A DNA stretch of 64,000 bases from Cylindrotheca closterium (Eukaryota; Bacillariophyta; Bacillariophyceae; Bacillariales; Bacillariaceae). Positions 41,473 through 52,699 of this stretch are shown here, piece by piece; positions within the stretch are counted from its first letter, which is position 1, and each line of letters opens with the position of its first letter. The notes beneath the pieces were generated by a model. It was not told the DNA's origin. It did no database searches and worked only from the letters and a program-made list of their open reading frames with translations. The DNA lies in contig CAKOGP040001557.1 in NCBI GenBank assembly GCA_933822405.4, positions 372,001 through 436,000 on the forward strand. Direction: 5' to 3'. The position numbers and the translations under genes are program-made.

Positions 41473-44134
41473 TCATCCGTAATATTCAGTCCAGTAATTT
41501 GTCTCATGGTTAATGTTCTCTCGGCAGGACCGCAATGCAATAACTTCTGTGCCTGTAAATCAGACATCAGTTGTGAGTCTTTGCGAAATGTTTGCTATGC
41601 ATCCATCCCAGATTCCATGCATTGTGCTTACCTTTTGGGTGGTGTAGCTGGCTGAGACAAGTCGCTTCATTTGTTGGACGGTTCCGTTGGCTGTACGGGC
41701 GCAACTCGAATTTGTTACGGTCAGCAAGTGGAGTCCAAAGTTGGTTTGACAGGCTGTTGTCGCAAGGTTTCAATTCCAACCACCGACCATTGATAGTCGA
41801 GAAACAAAGATTGGTGCCGTAGACTCGAACCTGATCCCCAGATCGCGCATTCTCAATAATTTCCATTCGATTTCTAGTGTCCCGGCATCGCTGGATCCAA
41901 ATCAAGTGGCCTTCCTTACATTGACTATTCTCTGGCTCCCTGCAGCCTCCTTCCCAGCCATCTCCAGTTGTGAGAGTCTCGCATTCGGTGCAAGTCATAC
42001 ACCAAAACCTTTCCACATAGGACTCTTGCCAAAAATAGTTGTCCCAAAACAACTTGATCTTCTTTCCCGGTGCCTTTGACTTGGGTATGCAATAATCCAC
42101 GGATGAAGTGTCGGTTCCGCTGCAACCGGGAATGCTCTCTCCGCTTGACCTTTGCCAACAGAACAGTCCGAAACCACAGTCTTCATTGTAATCGCAATCT
42201 AATTCAGAGATTTCAAAGTGTCAGCTTGCCACGGAGAATAATTTGCATAGTAAGCTGATGAACAAGATACGTACCTCCTTCGCATTCGCCCAGCGGAAAG
42301 TTGGTACTCCATTTAATCGGCTTGTCGACACCAGGGCCAGACACTGGCGGAGGAGTTGGTAGCGGCCCCATTCGGTCTTTGTCAACAACACAATAGTCAA
42401 CCCGTGAATCATCAGTTTCGCCGCCTGAACAGCCAGGAACAGCCGCTCCTGCGTCCCTTTGGAAACAGACTAGAGTTCCTTCGCAGTCCGAATCCGAGTC
42501 ACCTAAGGTTCGAAAATAAAAATCGAATAACAAAGAGAGGTTAATGGTTGGCAATGAAAGCAAATGCCAGAGCTAGAAAGCGGGTCTTACAATCTCCTTG
42601 ACATAGTCGAAGTGGAAAAACTGTACTCCATTGGATTGGAACAAGTGATGTTGGTGGTGGAGTCGGCGGCGGAGTCAAAGCTGCAGTCGGTGGTGGGGTT
42701 ACCAGTGTTGGTGGCGGTGTAGCAACTGTAGGATTGGGAGTCGGATCGGAAACAGGAGCAACTGTAGGTGGCGGGGTCGGATCCGGAGTCGGGTTGGGGA
42801 TCGGAGCTGTCGTCGGTGGCGGTGTAGGACCAGGAATAGGGGCAGCGGTTGGTATAGGAACAGGGATTAGTGTCGGATTTGTGATTGGGGCCACGGTCGG
42901 TGGACGGCTCGGCTTTTGTGTAAGTACAGCTATCGTTGGTGGCGGTGTTGGGTTCGGAACAGGAGCCAATGTAGGAGGAGGCGTTGGGGTCGGCACTGGG
43001 GCTACTGTCGGTGTAGTAATAGGAACTGGTGGTAGGGTCGGCGGAGGAGTTGGTGATAGGGTCGGTGGAGGTGTCGGTGGCATTGTTGGGGTGGGCTGAT
43101 CGTTATAATTTGGCAAAACACAATAGTCGACCCGACTTCTGTCTGATTCTCCGCCACTGCACCCTGGAACTGCTTCGTATCCATCCCTCTGGAAGCATAC
43201 TAGATCACCAATACAATCTAAATCTGAATCGCAATCTCCTGTTCCAATCGAAAGTCGGAAGCAAGGATGGGTCAGCCAACACACAAAGAAGATATTCAAG
43301 AGAAAAACACAGCGATCTTACCTTGGCAACGTGTCAACGGAAAGTTGGTACTCCATTTGATCGGCAAGTCGGGTGTTGGACTAGGAACTGGTGGTGGTGT
43401 TGGAGGCAATGTAGGAGTAAGGTCGCCAATGTTTGGAGGTACACAGTAATCTGTTCGGCTGCCATCGTTTTCGCCACCGATACAACCACCGGGAACAGGC
43501 TTGAATTCATCTCGTTGAAAGCAGACCAAGTCACCAGCACAATCAAAGTTGCTATCACAATCCCCTGAAATCAAAAGGGAATAAAAAGCAAAAAAGGTTG
43601 GTTCCTAGTCTAGTTCGTCACACAAAATCGTCCATCTCAGATGCATACCTTCGCATAGTCCAAGAGGAAAGTTGGTAGTATACTTGATGGGGATGCCTGC
43701 TCTTGGAGTGATATATGGTGTCGGCGCTGGGATTGGTGCTGGAGTGGAAGGTGGTGCATTCAAATCAGTTCGAAGTACACAGTAGTCAGACAGTGAAACA
43801 TCAGACTGGCCCCCGGAACAACCCGGAACAACGTCGTTCGCACCCCTCTGAAAACAAACCAGGTCGGCCGAAATGCTGAATGGAATTCAGAAAATGGAAA
43901 AGTTAGTCTTTGAATTTGACACGACCATCATACATGTTGCAAGATAACTTCGCACCAGTCTAAATCCTTGTCGCAGTCTCCCTCGCATCTACCAAGCAGT
44001 TGGCTGGGGCTTGACCCATAAAACCGAAGGATGGGATACAGCTCTCGTCGATCATCATGATGAAGACTTGCTCCAAGTTTGGCCACCGCAAATGAATTGC
44101 TAAATAATAGGATAAGGTGCTGCAACACTTTCAT
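41473..44134 (-). CDS. Secreted multi-module Cys-rich protein with beta-trefoil (ricin B-like) end
   Basis: Seven exons (44134-43956, 43875-43649, 43564-43322, 43238-42591, 42502-42275, 42198-41632, 41552-41473) join in frame to 723 residues. A signal peptide (MKVLQHLILLFSNSFAVA) is followed by five copies of a module reading roughly GDCDxDxDCxGxLVCFQRD, x5, VPGCSGG, x6, DYC, each followed by a linker with the core PIKWSTNFPL. Exon 4 adds a Pro/Thr/Val-rich stalk of about 130 residues. The C-terminal 150 residues look like a ricin B-type trefoil: GTNLCFSTINGRWLELKPC, then SNQLWTPL, and, across the last intron, a segment ending INHETNYWTEYYG. It is probably a cell-wall or secreted glycan-binding protein; no toxic domain is present. 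The modular repeat is common in heterokonts but I know no official name. Confidence 0.85.
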
Positions 44135-44916
44135 CCTTGCCTTGTACAGGTGATGGTTGAATTCAAAAGTTATGAAACCGGAAGGTGCATTGCAACCGTC
44201 TCGATCACTTCCTCAGCATATAAGGCATGATGTTCAGTCACAACAATCTTTGAACCTGAATGGCGGGACGAAACCGTCCCGATACCATAATTAGTGAAGT
44301 ACACCTGCAAGCCCGGCAACGACTAAATACTATCTTCCACATCATGTGTGTCGAGCGACACATCCTATTCATCCGTAGAAATACCGTGTACAAAGGTTGA
44401 TTATGAATGAAACAACCGTTACTTCAGTCTAAAGTGAAATTCTAAAAGCCGACCAGTCAGAATACGTATCTTTGATTGGTCAGGACAAATCGCGTTCTAA
44501 ATTTCACGAGCAATAAAAGACAAATTTGCCAGGTTTGGAGCCAAACGGAGTTATTTTGAGTTCTGAATACCAGGTACTGTATGAAAGTAAAGAATTTGGA
44601 CCACTCTCTCATACTCTGCTCACATACGGTATATTCAATACACCGTATACTCATACTGAATAGGAAAGACTTTAAAACTAATATTTGTTGATATAGCCTT
44701 GTAAATATGCAATAGTCAGCCAATACGTTCACAACGCATATATAAAAGAATGGAGATACTACCTAGGCCACGTGCAAATCATTTGTGAATGCACAATTAG
44801 TATTCCATCAAAGTACCTCTATTTGCACTAAGCAATATTGTAGTAGTTTCCAAGTGACAGTTCTTGCATTTCACAGAACTTAGTTAGTAGATTACTATCA
44901 ACGAAACCTAGCAAAG
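44135..44916. other. Intergenic
   Basis: AT-rich sequence between two minus-strand genes. An imperfect inverted repeat (ATACGGT and ACCGTAT) lies near 44623-44648. No gene is seen. Confidence 0.35.
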
Positions 44917-46383
44917 TCAATCCTCTGGAGAAGAAGCTCTTGGGCTGAATCCCAAGAACTCTACTACATTCGGAATCACAACGTCTGATCCATAGACACA
45001 CCGACATTCTCCTCGGTCTAGAGCCTGCCGTTTGGTATTATCATCTCGCCATCCACGCTTCATTTGCCCTTTCCACAAGGCCATTTCCAAGATTGACGTG
45101 GCCTCCAAATTTTCATACTCTTGTCATGATGGAGCAAATCGCAGGGAACGCTGTATTCCTCCGACTTGTGTAGTAGCTTTCTGTAGTGGCCTTCAGCTAG
45201 AAGCGCATTCACAAGGGGAATCATGGTAGTTCTCCAAGACTGGTCACACCAACGCTCCAATCGACCAAATATCCAGCTCTGCAGGGCCATCTGTAGCAAT
45301 ATCTTGTTTTGGTAAGTCCAGTTGCTCACCAAATAATCCATTGCCAGCTTGCCATCGGCGTCTTTCCAGCCGAGCACATGGTATGGAAACTTTTTAAGAA
45401 GGACTTCGAGCATATCTCCTCTTGGCTCGACAGTCGAAAATAGAATGTGGAATGGACTCATTCTGAAGTCATCCGCAAACAATGATTCTTCCTTTATGTC
45501 GTCGTGGTCCTCTAGGCAGCGGCGAAGCTCCAGGGCAGTGATGGAGGAATGGTCGTAGCACATTTTGTGGATAGGAAAATTGTCAAAGCGGTGTACCAAA
45601 CCGGCGACAATAGTCTCTGCTACCTCACCGAAGCGATCATGCAATAATGTACACCCCTTGAAACTGTCTGATACGGCTTTGGACCCTTTCGGAAGGACAA
45701 GGTTTACAAGAGCCCTACAGGCACAGAAGGATGCTTCACCAATCTCGATCGGTTTTGCATCCAACGGCACAATCACTGTGACCAAAGAAAAACAGTAATA
45801 GAAACCTGTGTGGCAAATGTCCTCCAATGAGCTTGGCAAGCTCACAGTTTGAAGACAGCGACAAAGAGCGAACGCACCCTGTGGAATGCGCGTGATGGAC
45901 GTGGTTGATAGAATTGTTTCTACCAAAACGGAACTTTGAAAAGCAAATTTGTGAATCTCGAACACGGACGAGGGGATCTGAAGTCTTCGAAGTGAATAAC
46001 ATAATCTGAAAGCAGCAGCACCAAGATATAGCTCATGGCGAGGCAACGACGGTGACGATGACAGCGATGTCTCGAACTCCACGTTCCACAGAAGTTCGCA
46101 ACCCGCAAATACATCATCTCCAATGCGATTTACCGTGCTGGGAATTTTGATTTCCAACAAGCTGATGCACTCCTCAAAAGCGTGATGCCCAATGGTGAGT
46201 TACTTCCCGCAACGACACGCAATCTTGGCACAACTTATCCGGCAAAGCCTGAACCGATGGATTGACAATCAGTTCATGAACATCAATTGGTACTTCCCCT
46301 TCGAAGTCGTCATTAAAATGGTACTCAATGACCTCCATCTTTCGCACTTGCTTGTCCATAAAACTGGCAAAATCGAAAATCAT
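44917..46383 (-). pseudogene. BspA-like LRR_5 protein, frameshifted
   Basis: Three frames carry consecutive parts of one diatom LRR protein. The N-terminal piece (46383 to about 46195) has the motif VHELIVNPSVQALPDKLCQDC. The repeat region and middle (to about 45130) have BspA-type repeats such as LLEIKIPSTVNRIGDDVFAGC and LQTVSLPSSLEDICHTGFYYC, then the family motif RMSPFHILFSTVEPRGDMLE. The C-terminal piece (45130-44917) has the motif EATSILEMALWKGQ and a GSDVVIPNVVEFLG-like ending. Near 46195 a few codons are missing and the frame changes between LREVT and IGHHAFEEC. Near 45130 a second shift, with a stop in the other frame, separates the tail. Introns cannot explain this because the shifted bases still code for expected residues. 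The intact form would be a surface or cytosolic LRR protein. Confidence 0.72.
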
Positions 46384-46473
46384 CAGTGTTTCAGAGAATT
46401 TAAAACAGCTAATCCAGTACTATTTTCTGAGCACTGTACGTACTGTAGGTCGTTGGTCGGTATCGAAACATGA

Positions 46474-47100
<627 letters not shown>

Positions 47101-47559
47101 ATGTCATTTTGGGGCTCTTTGAATATATATATAAGTCTGAGATGCAGTAGCCAGCCATGACTTGGTTGGAGATTGCTGTTCTTTTCTTGGGACTATTTCT
47201 ATTCGATTATAATTTGTATAATACCTTTTTATATTTTTTTGAATACTTCTGTACGAGAACACTACAGTACCTTATTGTGAATTTCTGATCGCATTCAAAG
47301 GATGCCATGATTTCTAGTACCTGTGCTATTATACAGGTCGATACGAATAAACGTATCGTATTTTAGAAGTTGTACTCTGAATCAGGAGGGTCTGAGAAAC
47401 GGTATCCACACCTTTTCGTTTTGCTACTGTAGCAACACATTGTTCTGAAAGGAAGCTAGGATAATATGGGCACGGCATACATTTCAAAAATGTATATTTG
47501 GTAAATGAAATCTTAAAAGTCAATCGTCTCAAGATGAATCTCTTGGAATGATTCCCAAG
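47101..47559. other. Intergenic, 3' flank of H3
   Basis: No gene is seen. I see no clear histone-type stem-loop downstream of the stop; a polyadenylated transcript is likely. Confidence 0.35.
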
Positions 47560-48240
47560 AACTGAATTACGAAGCGGTGGTGCAATAATAGTGCACATTC
47601 CCTTTGTTTTTGCTTTGGACAAGGCTTCATCTCCAACCTTTGTCGATATTGCATTCAGTGGCACCATCACTGTTCCCAAGCTAAAGCACTGATCGCAAGT
47701 ACCTTTGGAAATACACTCCAATGAGCCTGGCAGGCCCACAGTTTGGAGAGTGAAACAACGACCGAGTCCCGCTGCGGGACTATCTTTGATGGATGTTTGA
47801 TGGATGTTGCTTTGCGGACAGAAACGGCTTCCACCAAGGCGATGCAGCTATCCCAGGCAGTTTCGCAAATCGTAGTCACAGAAGAGGGGATCTTGATCCT
47901 TTGTTAGGAATGGCAAGAATGGAAAGCTCCCAAGCAAATTACCTTTTTCAAACTCTACTTTCGTCAGGAGGGTGACATCATAAAAATGCCCTTTGTCCAA
48001 TGGATTTCATTGTGTTGTTACAAATGTTGATTGCCGGCAAAGTTTCGCACAAACCAAAGGCAAAACAATCAATTTCGATGAGGCCTTCGGGCAGAGTTCC
48101 TTCCCGCAAAATCGAACATTAGCTTCACACTCTATTAGGCATTACCTGAAGGCCTGGGGCAACCATCAATTTTTCAACACTTCTTCGCCCTTGTTACCTT
48201 AATAACGTTGATGGTCATTTACCTCCATCTTCCGCTTGTG
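47560..48240 (-). pseudogene. Second LRR_5 relic, heavily decayed
   Basis: Fragments in several frames match the LRR gene at 44917-46383. In order on the minus strand they are LPEGLIEIDCFAFGLCETLP (about 48050-48100), MKSIGQRAFYDVTLLTKVEF (about 47950-48010), VTTICETAWDSCIALVEAV (about 47820-47880) and LQTVGLPGSLECISKGTCDQC with LGTVMVPLNAISTKVGDEA (about 47630-47750). Multiple frameshifts and a missing middle make it non-functional. It lies on the far side of histone H3 from its better-preserved relative. Confidence 0.62.
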
Positions 48241-48503
48241 CAATGCATGCAAAAAGTGCGGTGCACCGACAGTCGATGTAGTCAACTTTTTTCGATCAGC
48301 AACCATCGCATCGAAGTCTTCATGTTGTAGGTACCAGGTATCTGGTCGGTACCGGCACACAGGTACCGTATCGGTACAGAGAAAGGTTAGCATGATGGCA
48401 CCATATTCAATGTATGTAAATAAATAACATCATATAAAAAAGAACTATGGTACTTATACAACGGCTACACACAAACACAAGTGAAGGAAAGCAAAATCCA
48501 GAT

Positions 48504-51500
48504 CTAGTCTCGTGGTGAACTCAAACTGGCCCTCAAGGAATTCATTCGCTTTGCCTTGGCTTCTTCGATAGCCTTTTGCGCTTCGCTCTTTTGCGGCTCA
48601 AAAGGCAAATGAGCTCGTGATCTCGTGGGAGTCGAAGTCGTTACGGACAGTCGGGCCGCTCTGGCTTCTTCGGCTGCAATTTGGGAAGAACTCTTGGGTG
48701 TATCAAACGGAAGCATTTGCGGACGCTCGCTGCTTGGGGTTTCTGGAGAAGTGACAATTCGAGCTGGCTTGGGGAAGGCACCAGTAGATTCTTCCATCGG
48801 ACGGGGCTTGAAGGAAGAACCACCAGTAGGAGTCGAGTTTTGGGTTTCCATCATCTCTTCCGCCTTCTTGGCGGCATACTTTTCGGCAGCTCGTGAAATG
48901 GAAGTACTGGCTTGTGATCTGGCACCTACCACACTTCCACCACCATTCTCAGCCTTCTTCTTTTCCAAGAACTGTTGCCACTTGGTGGATGACGCACTTC
49001 CAGCAGTTGAACTTGGAGAAGCGCCCAAAGAACTCCGTTGACCATACGAAGCAGAACTTCGTTGACCATACGAAGCAGAACTTCCAGCATCCGAACCAGG
49101 AGACCTTCTCTTACCCTTGCTCGAAACCACTGCTTTCATGGCCATGGATTCCAAAAACGCAGCCTTCGAACCACTCATTTCATCGGAAATGACGCTACTC
49201 ACGTCGCTCTTGCTCGAGCGCGTCCTCGACCTCGATCGATCTCGAACTTCCTTGGGAGTGTTCTCGGTGGTAATGGATTCTCCATCAATTTCCTCATGAA
49301 TCATATCGGGTCGACCGCAGAGGGCGGCTAGTCGCGAACCACTCTGCGGGGAGGTCCCGTTCATTGCCCTATTGGTAGGGAGGATTGGGGCCGCACACGC
49401 TTGCAGCCTCCCCATAAAAGTATTTGGTCCTTGCATAGCTGCCGTGCTGGCTTCCGATGCTACTTCCGATTGCTTGTCTTGATCTTGGCGGTCTGCTTCC
49501 GCCGCTTGCTTTCTAGCCAAAAAGGTCTTCCATTCCGAAGACTTGCGATTATCTTCTTCATTCCCCTCAGGAGTATTACCCGCACTGCGTCGTCCTCGGA
49601 CAGGCGACGTATCTCGTTTGGGTCCTTTCAATTTTGGGATTCCCTTGGTGGACTTTGGAGCTTGTTCTTGTTTGTCGTCTTCCACTTCATCGTCCAGGTC
49701 CACTGGACCACCACCACGCGGTGACTTAAAATATTCCGCATCCTCGTCGTCCACCTTTTCCTTCTTGACTTGCACCAGAGGAGAAGGAGCCCTCATCTTG
49801 TTAGATTCCGATTCTGAATTCTCGTCTTCGTAAATCATCAACTTTTCGTCTTGCCCTTCTCCCTCCAAGAGTCCAGTACCACCAAAGTCAGCAGTATCTG
49901 ACGCATCTTGGGTATTGACATTACCATCGTCTTGACGTGGAACTGCCTTGCCATCGGGACTTCCAGTACTGACCCAGCCGAGATCCGGATCCCAGCGCTT
50001 TCCTGCTTGAAGCAATCGAGCGCTGGCCGCCTTCATGGTCTCAGCCCATCCTTGTGGATCTTGACCGGTAGGAGCCGCCATTCCACGACCACGGTGGTCC
50101 ACTTGTGCTGCTGCTGCTGCTGCTGCTGCTGGTGGCGGTGTTGATAGCTCATCCGCGGTAGTATAGTGTGGAATAGGAGGAGCATTTGGATCACCATAAT
50201 CCACCCATCCTCGTTGCGGATCCCAAGTACGATTGTTTTCGGCAGCTGCCTTTTGCATCGTTTCTTGCCAACCACGAACTTGATTGCCTGATCTTGTGCG
50301 TTGGATTTCAGCAGCCTTTTGTTGCTGCATGCGCTTTTGGGCTTGACCTGGTCGTCTGGCACGAGTCGAAGTTGTGGCATTGGTAGCCGCAGTCTTGTAA
50401 CTACCAACCGTCATGTGATCGGGCACATTGCCAGGATTCAAACTGACACCTCCATAGCTTGATTCAGTCGACTTGAGGTAGGTATCAATGTCGTCCAGTT
50501 CTTGATTCTCATCATTGATTTGAGTCTTGTTGGCTTGGTTAGCAGACATGGGGCCGAGCAATTGTGCTGCCATGTCATCTTCGAGTTTCTTTTCTTCGCG
50601 AATGTCTCCCGTATCCGCCATGGCCAAATCCCGAAGGACTTCTTCTTCCGTCATGACTCCTCTGGAAGTAGCGCCTGGAGGAGGTGGTGGTGGCATCCAG
50701 TTTTCGTCTTCAGGGTTTTCTTCCGAATCTTCCTCCTCATCGTTGCTGCCCGAGGCCACGGCAGCCGCTCCCACCGCGGCAGCACCCGCCACGGCAGCTC
50801 CAGCCGCCAGAGCACGATTGTTATTGTCACTGGCAGCAGGAGCAGCAGGAGTTGACTTGGCGTTCTTGGGCTCCACACCCGAGACTTTGACAAATCGCTT
50901 CTTTTTGAACGACGGAAGAATCGATTTCTTCTTCTTGGTTTTCTTGGCGTCCGCTGCAGGATCTTCTTCGACTGGTTCCTTGTAGCCTTCTGCGTCCACC
51001 TTGCGGACTGCATCGTAATAGTTGATGCCCGAATTGGAAAATTCCGGCTTTTCAATTTCTGGTTCTTCTTCCGGCTCGTCGGTCACCTTCTTTTTGGAAA
51101 AGAATTTTGCGAGACCCTTCTTTTTGGAAGGAGACTTGGCTTGTTCTTGAGATGCTTCGAGACCTTCTCGTCGCTCGCGCAAGACTTGATTGGCAGCGTC
51201 GGTAGGAGTGACATTGAGCGAAATGAGCTTGATGAACTTGCGCTTTTCTGGTTGAGAGAACGAGTTGTAGATAGTATTTTGGGCATACTCGTCGTCCGGG
51301 AACTCTTGAGGTGAGGTTCGGACTTCCTTCTTGTAGTCTTCTCGAGCTTTGTCGTTCAAGTTTTGGAGTAGCAACTTCCTCTTGGTAGTGTCTTCGGATA
51401 GTGGTGGAGCAGTTTCTTGCGCCACCTTTTTGGAAATGGGTTTTCTTAGACGAGGTTCCACATATTCCACTTCAATGGACGTGTGTTCGTCCGCTCCCGT

Positions 51501-51830
51501 TCTAAAGGCAGCGTCCGGAATGCTGCGAGGACCCGTGGGCTTTTCCTCCTTACTTTTAGGAGTCATGCCACATATTTGTCCGACAGTGGTCATGGTATAA
51601 TCGCAGAGATTGTTCTCAGCCAGGTTAGCGCCAATGTCTTCTGTTACATTGCAGAGCATCATTTCGGTACGACGATCTTCAATGCGTTCGTCCATGGGTT
51701 TGTCCTCTACCGAACCTTCATCGCTGATGATTTCCAAAGGTATGTCGTCTCGCTTTTGAGGATACGGCGTTGGACTTTTCGTTGTACTCGTACTGGTATT
51801 GGTCTTGTTTCTTCTCAGCAGCGACGTCAT
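48504..51830 (-). CDS. Large disordered protein, 1108 residues, unknown
   Basis: This single uninterrupted 3.3-kb frame encodes a highly charged, Ser/Ala/Pro-rich protein. The only order-like part is at residues 40-240, where TTVGQICGMTPKSKEE, LLLQNLNDKAREDYKKEV and FSQPEKRKFIKLISLNVTP suggest helices. Basic clusters (KKKGLAKFFSKKK, KKTKKKKSILPSFKKKRF) could be nuclear signals or membrane-binding patches. A poly-Ala run and a six-Pro run sit near the middle. Two copies of a motif around RTWDPQRGWVDYGDP (the other is KRWDPDLGWVSTGSP) each follow a GW-x-ETM-x-KAA helix. Two WKTFLARKQ-like motifs and a duplicated C-terminal helix (LPFDTPKSSSQIAAEEARAA and LPFEPQKSEAQKAIEEAKAK) are further repeats. 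I do not recognise the family. Confidence 0.72.
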   Translation of the reverse strand: MTSLLRRNKTNTSTSTTKSPTPYPQKRDDIPLEIISDEGSVEDKPMDERIEDRRTEMMLCNVTEDIGANLAENNLCDYTMTTVGQICGMTPKSKEEKPTGPRSIPDAAFRTGADEHTSIEVEYVEPRLRKPISKKVAQETAPPLSEDTTKRKLLLQNLNDKAREDYKKEVRTSPQEFPDDEYAQNTIYNSFSQPEKRKFIKLISLNVTPTDAANQVLRERREGLEASQEQAKSPSKKKGLAKFFSKKKVTDEPEEEPEIEKPEFSNSGINYYDAVRKVDAEGYKEPVEEDPAADAKKTKKKKSILPSFKKKRFVKVSGVEPKNAKSTPAAPAASDNNNRALAAGAAVAGAAAVGAAAVASGSNDEEEDSEENPEDENWMPPPPPPGATSRGVMTEEEVLRDLAMADTGDIREEKKLEDDMAAQLLGPMSANQANKTQINDENQELDDIDTYLKSTESSYGGVSLNPGNVPDHMTVGSYKTAATNATTSTRARRPGQAQKRMQQQKAAEIQRTRSGNQVRGWQETMQKAAAENNRTWDPQRGWVDYGDPNAPPIPHYTTADELSTPPPAAAAAAAAQVDHRGRGMAAPTGQDPQGWAETMKAASARLLQAGKRWDPDLGWVSTGSPDGKAVPRQDDGNVNTQDASDTADFGGTGLLEGEGQDEKLMIYEDENSESESNKMRAPSPLVQVKKEKVDDEDAEYFKSPRGGGPVDLDDEVEDDKQEQAPKSTKGIPKLKGPKRDTSPVRGRRSAGNTPEGNEEDNRKSSEWKTFLARKQAAEADRQDQDKQSEVASEASTAAMQGPNTFMGRLQACAAPILPTNRAMNGTSPQSGSRLAALCGRPDMIHEEIDGESITTENTPKEVRDRSRSRTRSSKSDVSSVISDEMSGSKAAFLESMAMKAVVSSKGKRRSPGSDAGSSASYGQRSSASYGQRSSLGASPSSTAGSASSTKWQQFLEKKKAENGGGSVVGARSQASTSISRAAEKYAAKKAEEMMETQNSTPTGGSSFKPRPMEESTGAFPKPARIVTSPETPSSERPQMLPFDTPKSSSQIAAEEARAARLSVTTSTPTRSRAHLPFEPQKSEAQKAIEEAKAKRMNSLRASLSSPRD

Positions 51831-52699
51831 GGTTTTGGTGATGAATTGCTGTTATTGCTGCTATTGTTTGAAAGTTGAGAGTGACGTGAAACAGAGTTGT
51901 TCACACAAGGAGTATGCAAGGAATATGCAAGGAGTATGCAATCTGCAATCTGCAATGCAATGTGCTATGATTGATATCTGCGTTGAGGTTTTCCAGCAAA
52001 GCAACAATCAACTGCTTACACCGACGAAGCAAAACAGAAACAGAAACAGAAACTGAAAAACTGGCAATGCGATTTGACGGCGAATGGTCGTCAATTCAAG
52101 TACTGAATGCAGCCAAGAGGAATGTGAATCGTATGGGGAACGAGCAATGCAAACCCCAGTAGCAGTGGTGCGTTGTTTCAGTTGGATATTCGTATGCAGC
52201 GGGGAGTCGTTCTGGGTGCTGGAATTGGTTTCCATGGAGTCGTTGAGTTCCAATGTCAGTTATTGTCTTGCGAGTCAGAAACTTGGACTGGCTCGGTGCA
52301 CCTTTTGGTACGCTTTCTACGGTAGATTCATGTGTAAGACTCGCTTCGGTGCAAGCAAACTTCTAATTATTCCCAGCATTTGAAAACTTCTTAAGTAAGC
52401 ACGAATCGATGGCCATAAGTACTATGCGTTGATGTGTCCGTTGGATTCTGACGACTCGGAACTCATTGGATTTTTTGACAGGAGTGAATGAGCCGTCCGT
52501 CATCGTCAGTCATACGACATATTCGACGACTCCAACGACCAGAATTGAAAGTTCACTCCGATTTGGAAAAGTGAGATGGATCAACGCATACGGTACCTGG
52601 TACTGGTACCAGGTAGAGAATGATAACAGCAGTATCATATGCTCTAGTATACAAACCGTCTCCGTCCACTGGCGGAATGGAGTAGCAAAATTTGTGTCT
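51831..52699. other. Intergenic with short repeats and a perfect inverted repeat
   Basis: It contains three tandem copies of a CAAGGAGTATG-like unit (about 51907-51940), AAACAG repeats near 52030, and the 10-bp perfect inverted repeat TACCTGGTAC/GTACCAGGTA at 52594-52615. No coding frame is convincing. Confidence 0.4.

Noticed and set aside
42734..43099. Gly/Val-rich plus-strand frame
   Set aside because: It is the complement of the Pro/Thr stalk (exon 4) of the minus-strand secreted protein, whose exons splice in phase.
46165..46200. A tiny GT-AG intron explaining the first frameshift of the LRR gene
   Set aside because: It would be about 31 bp long and would remove bases that still encode expected LRR residues (GHHAFEEC). 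A deletion with frameshift fits better.
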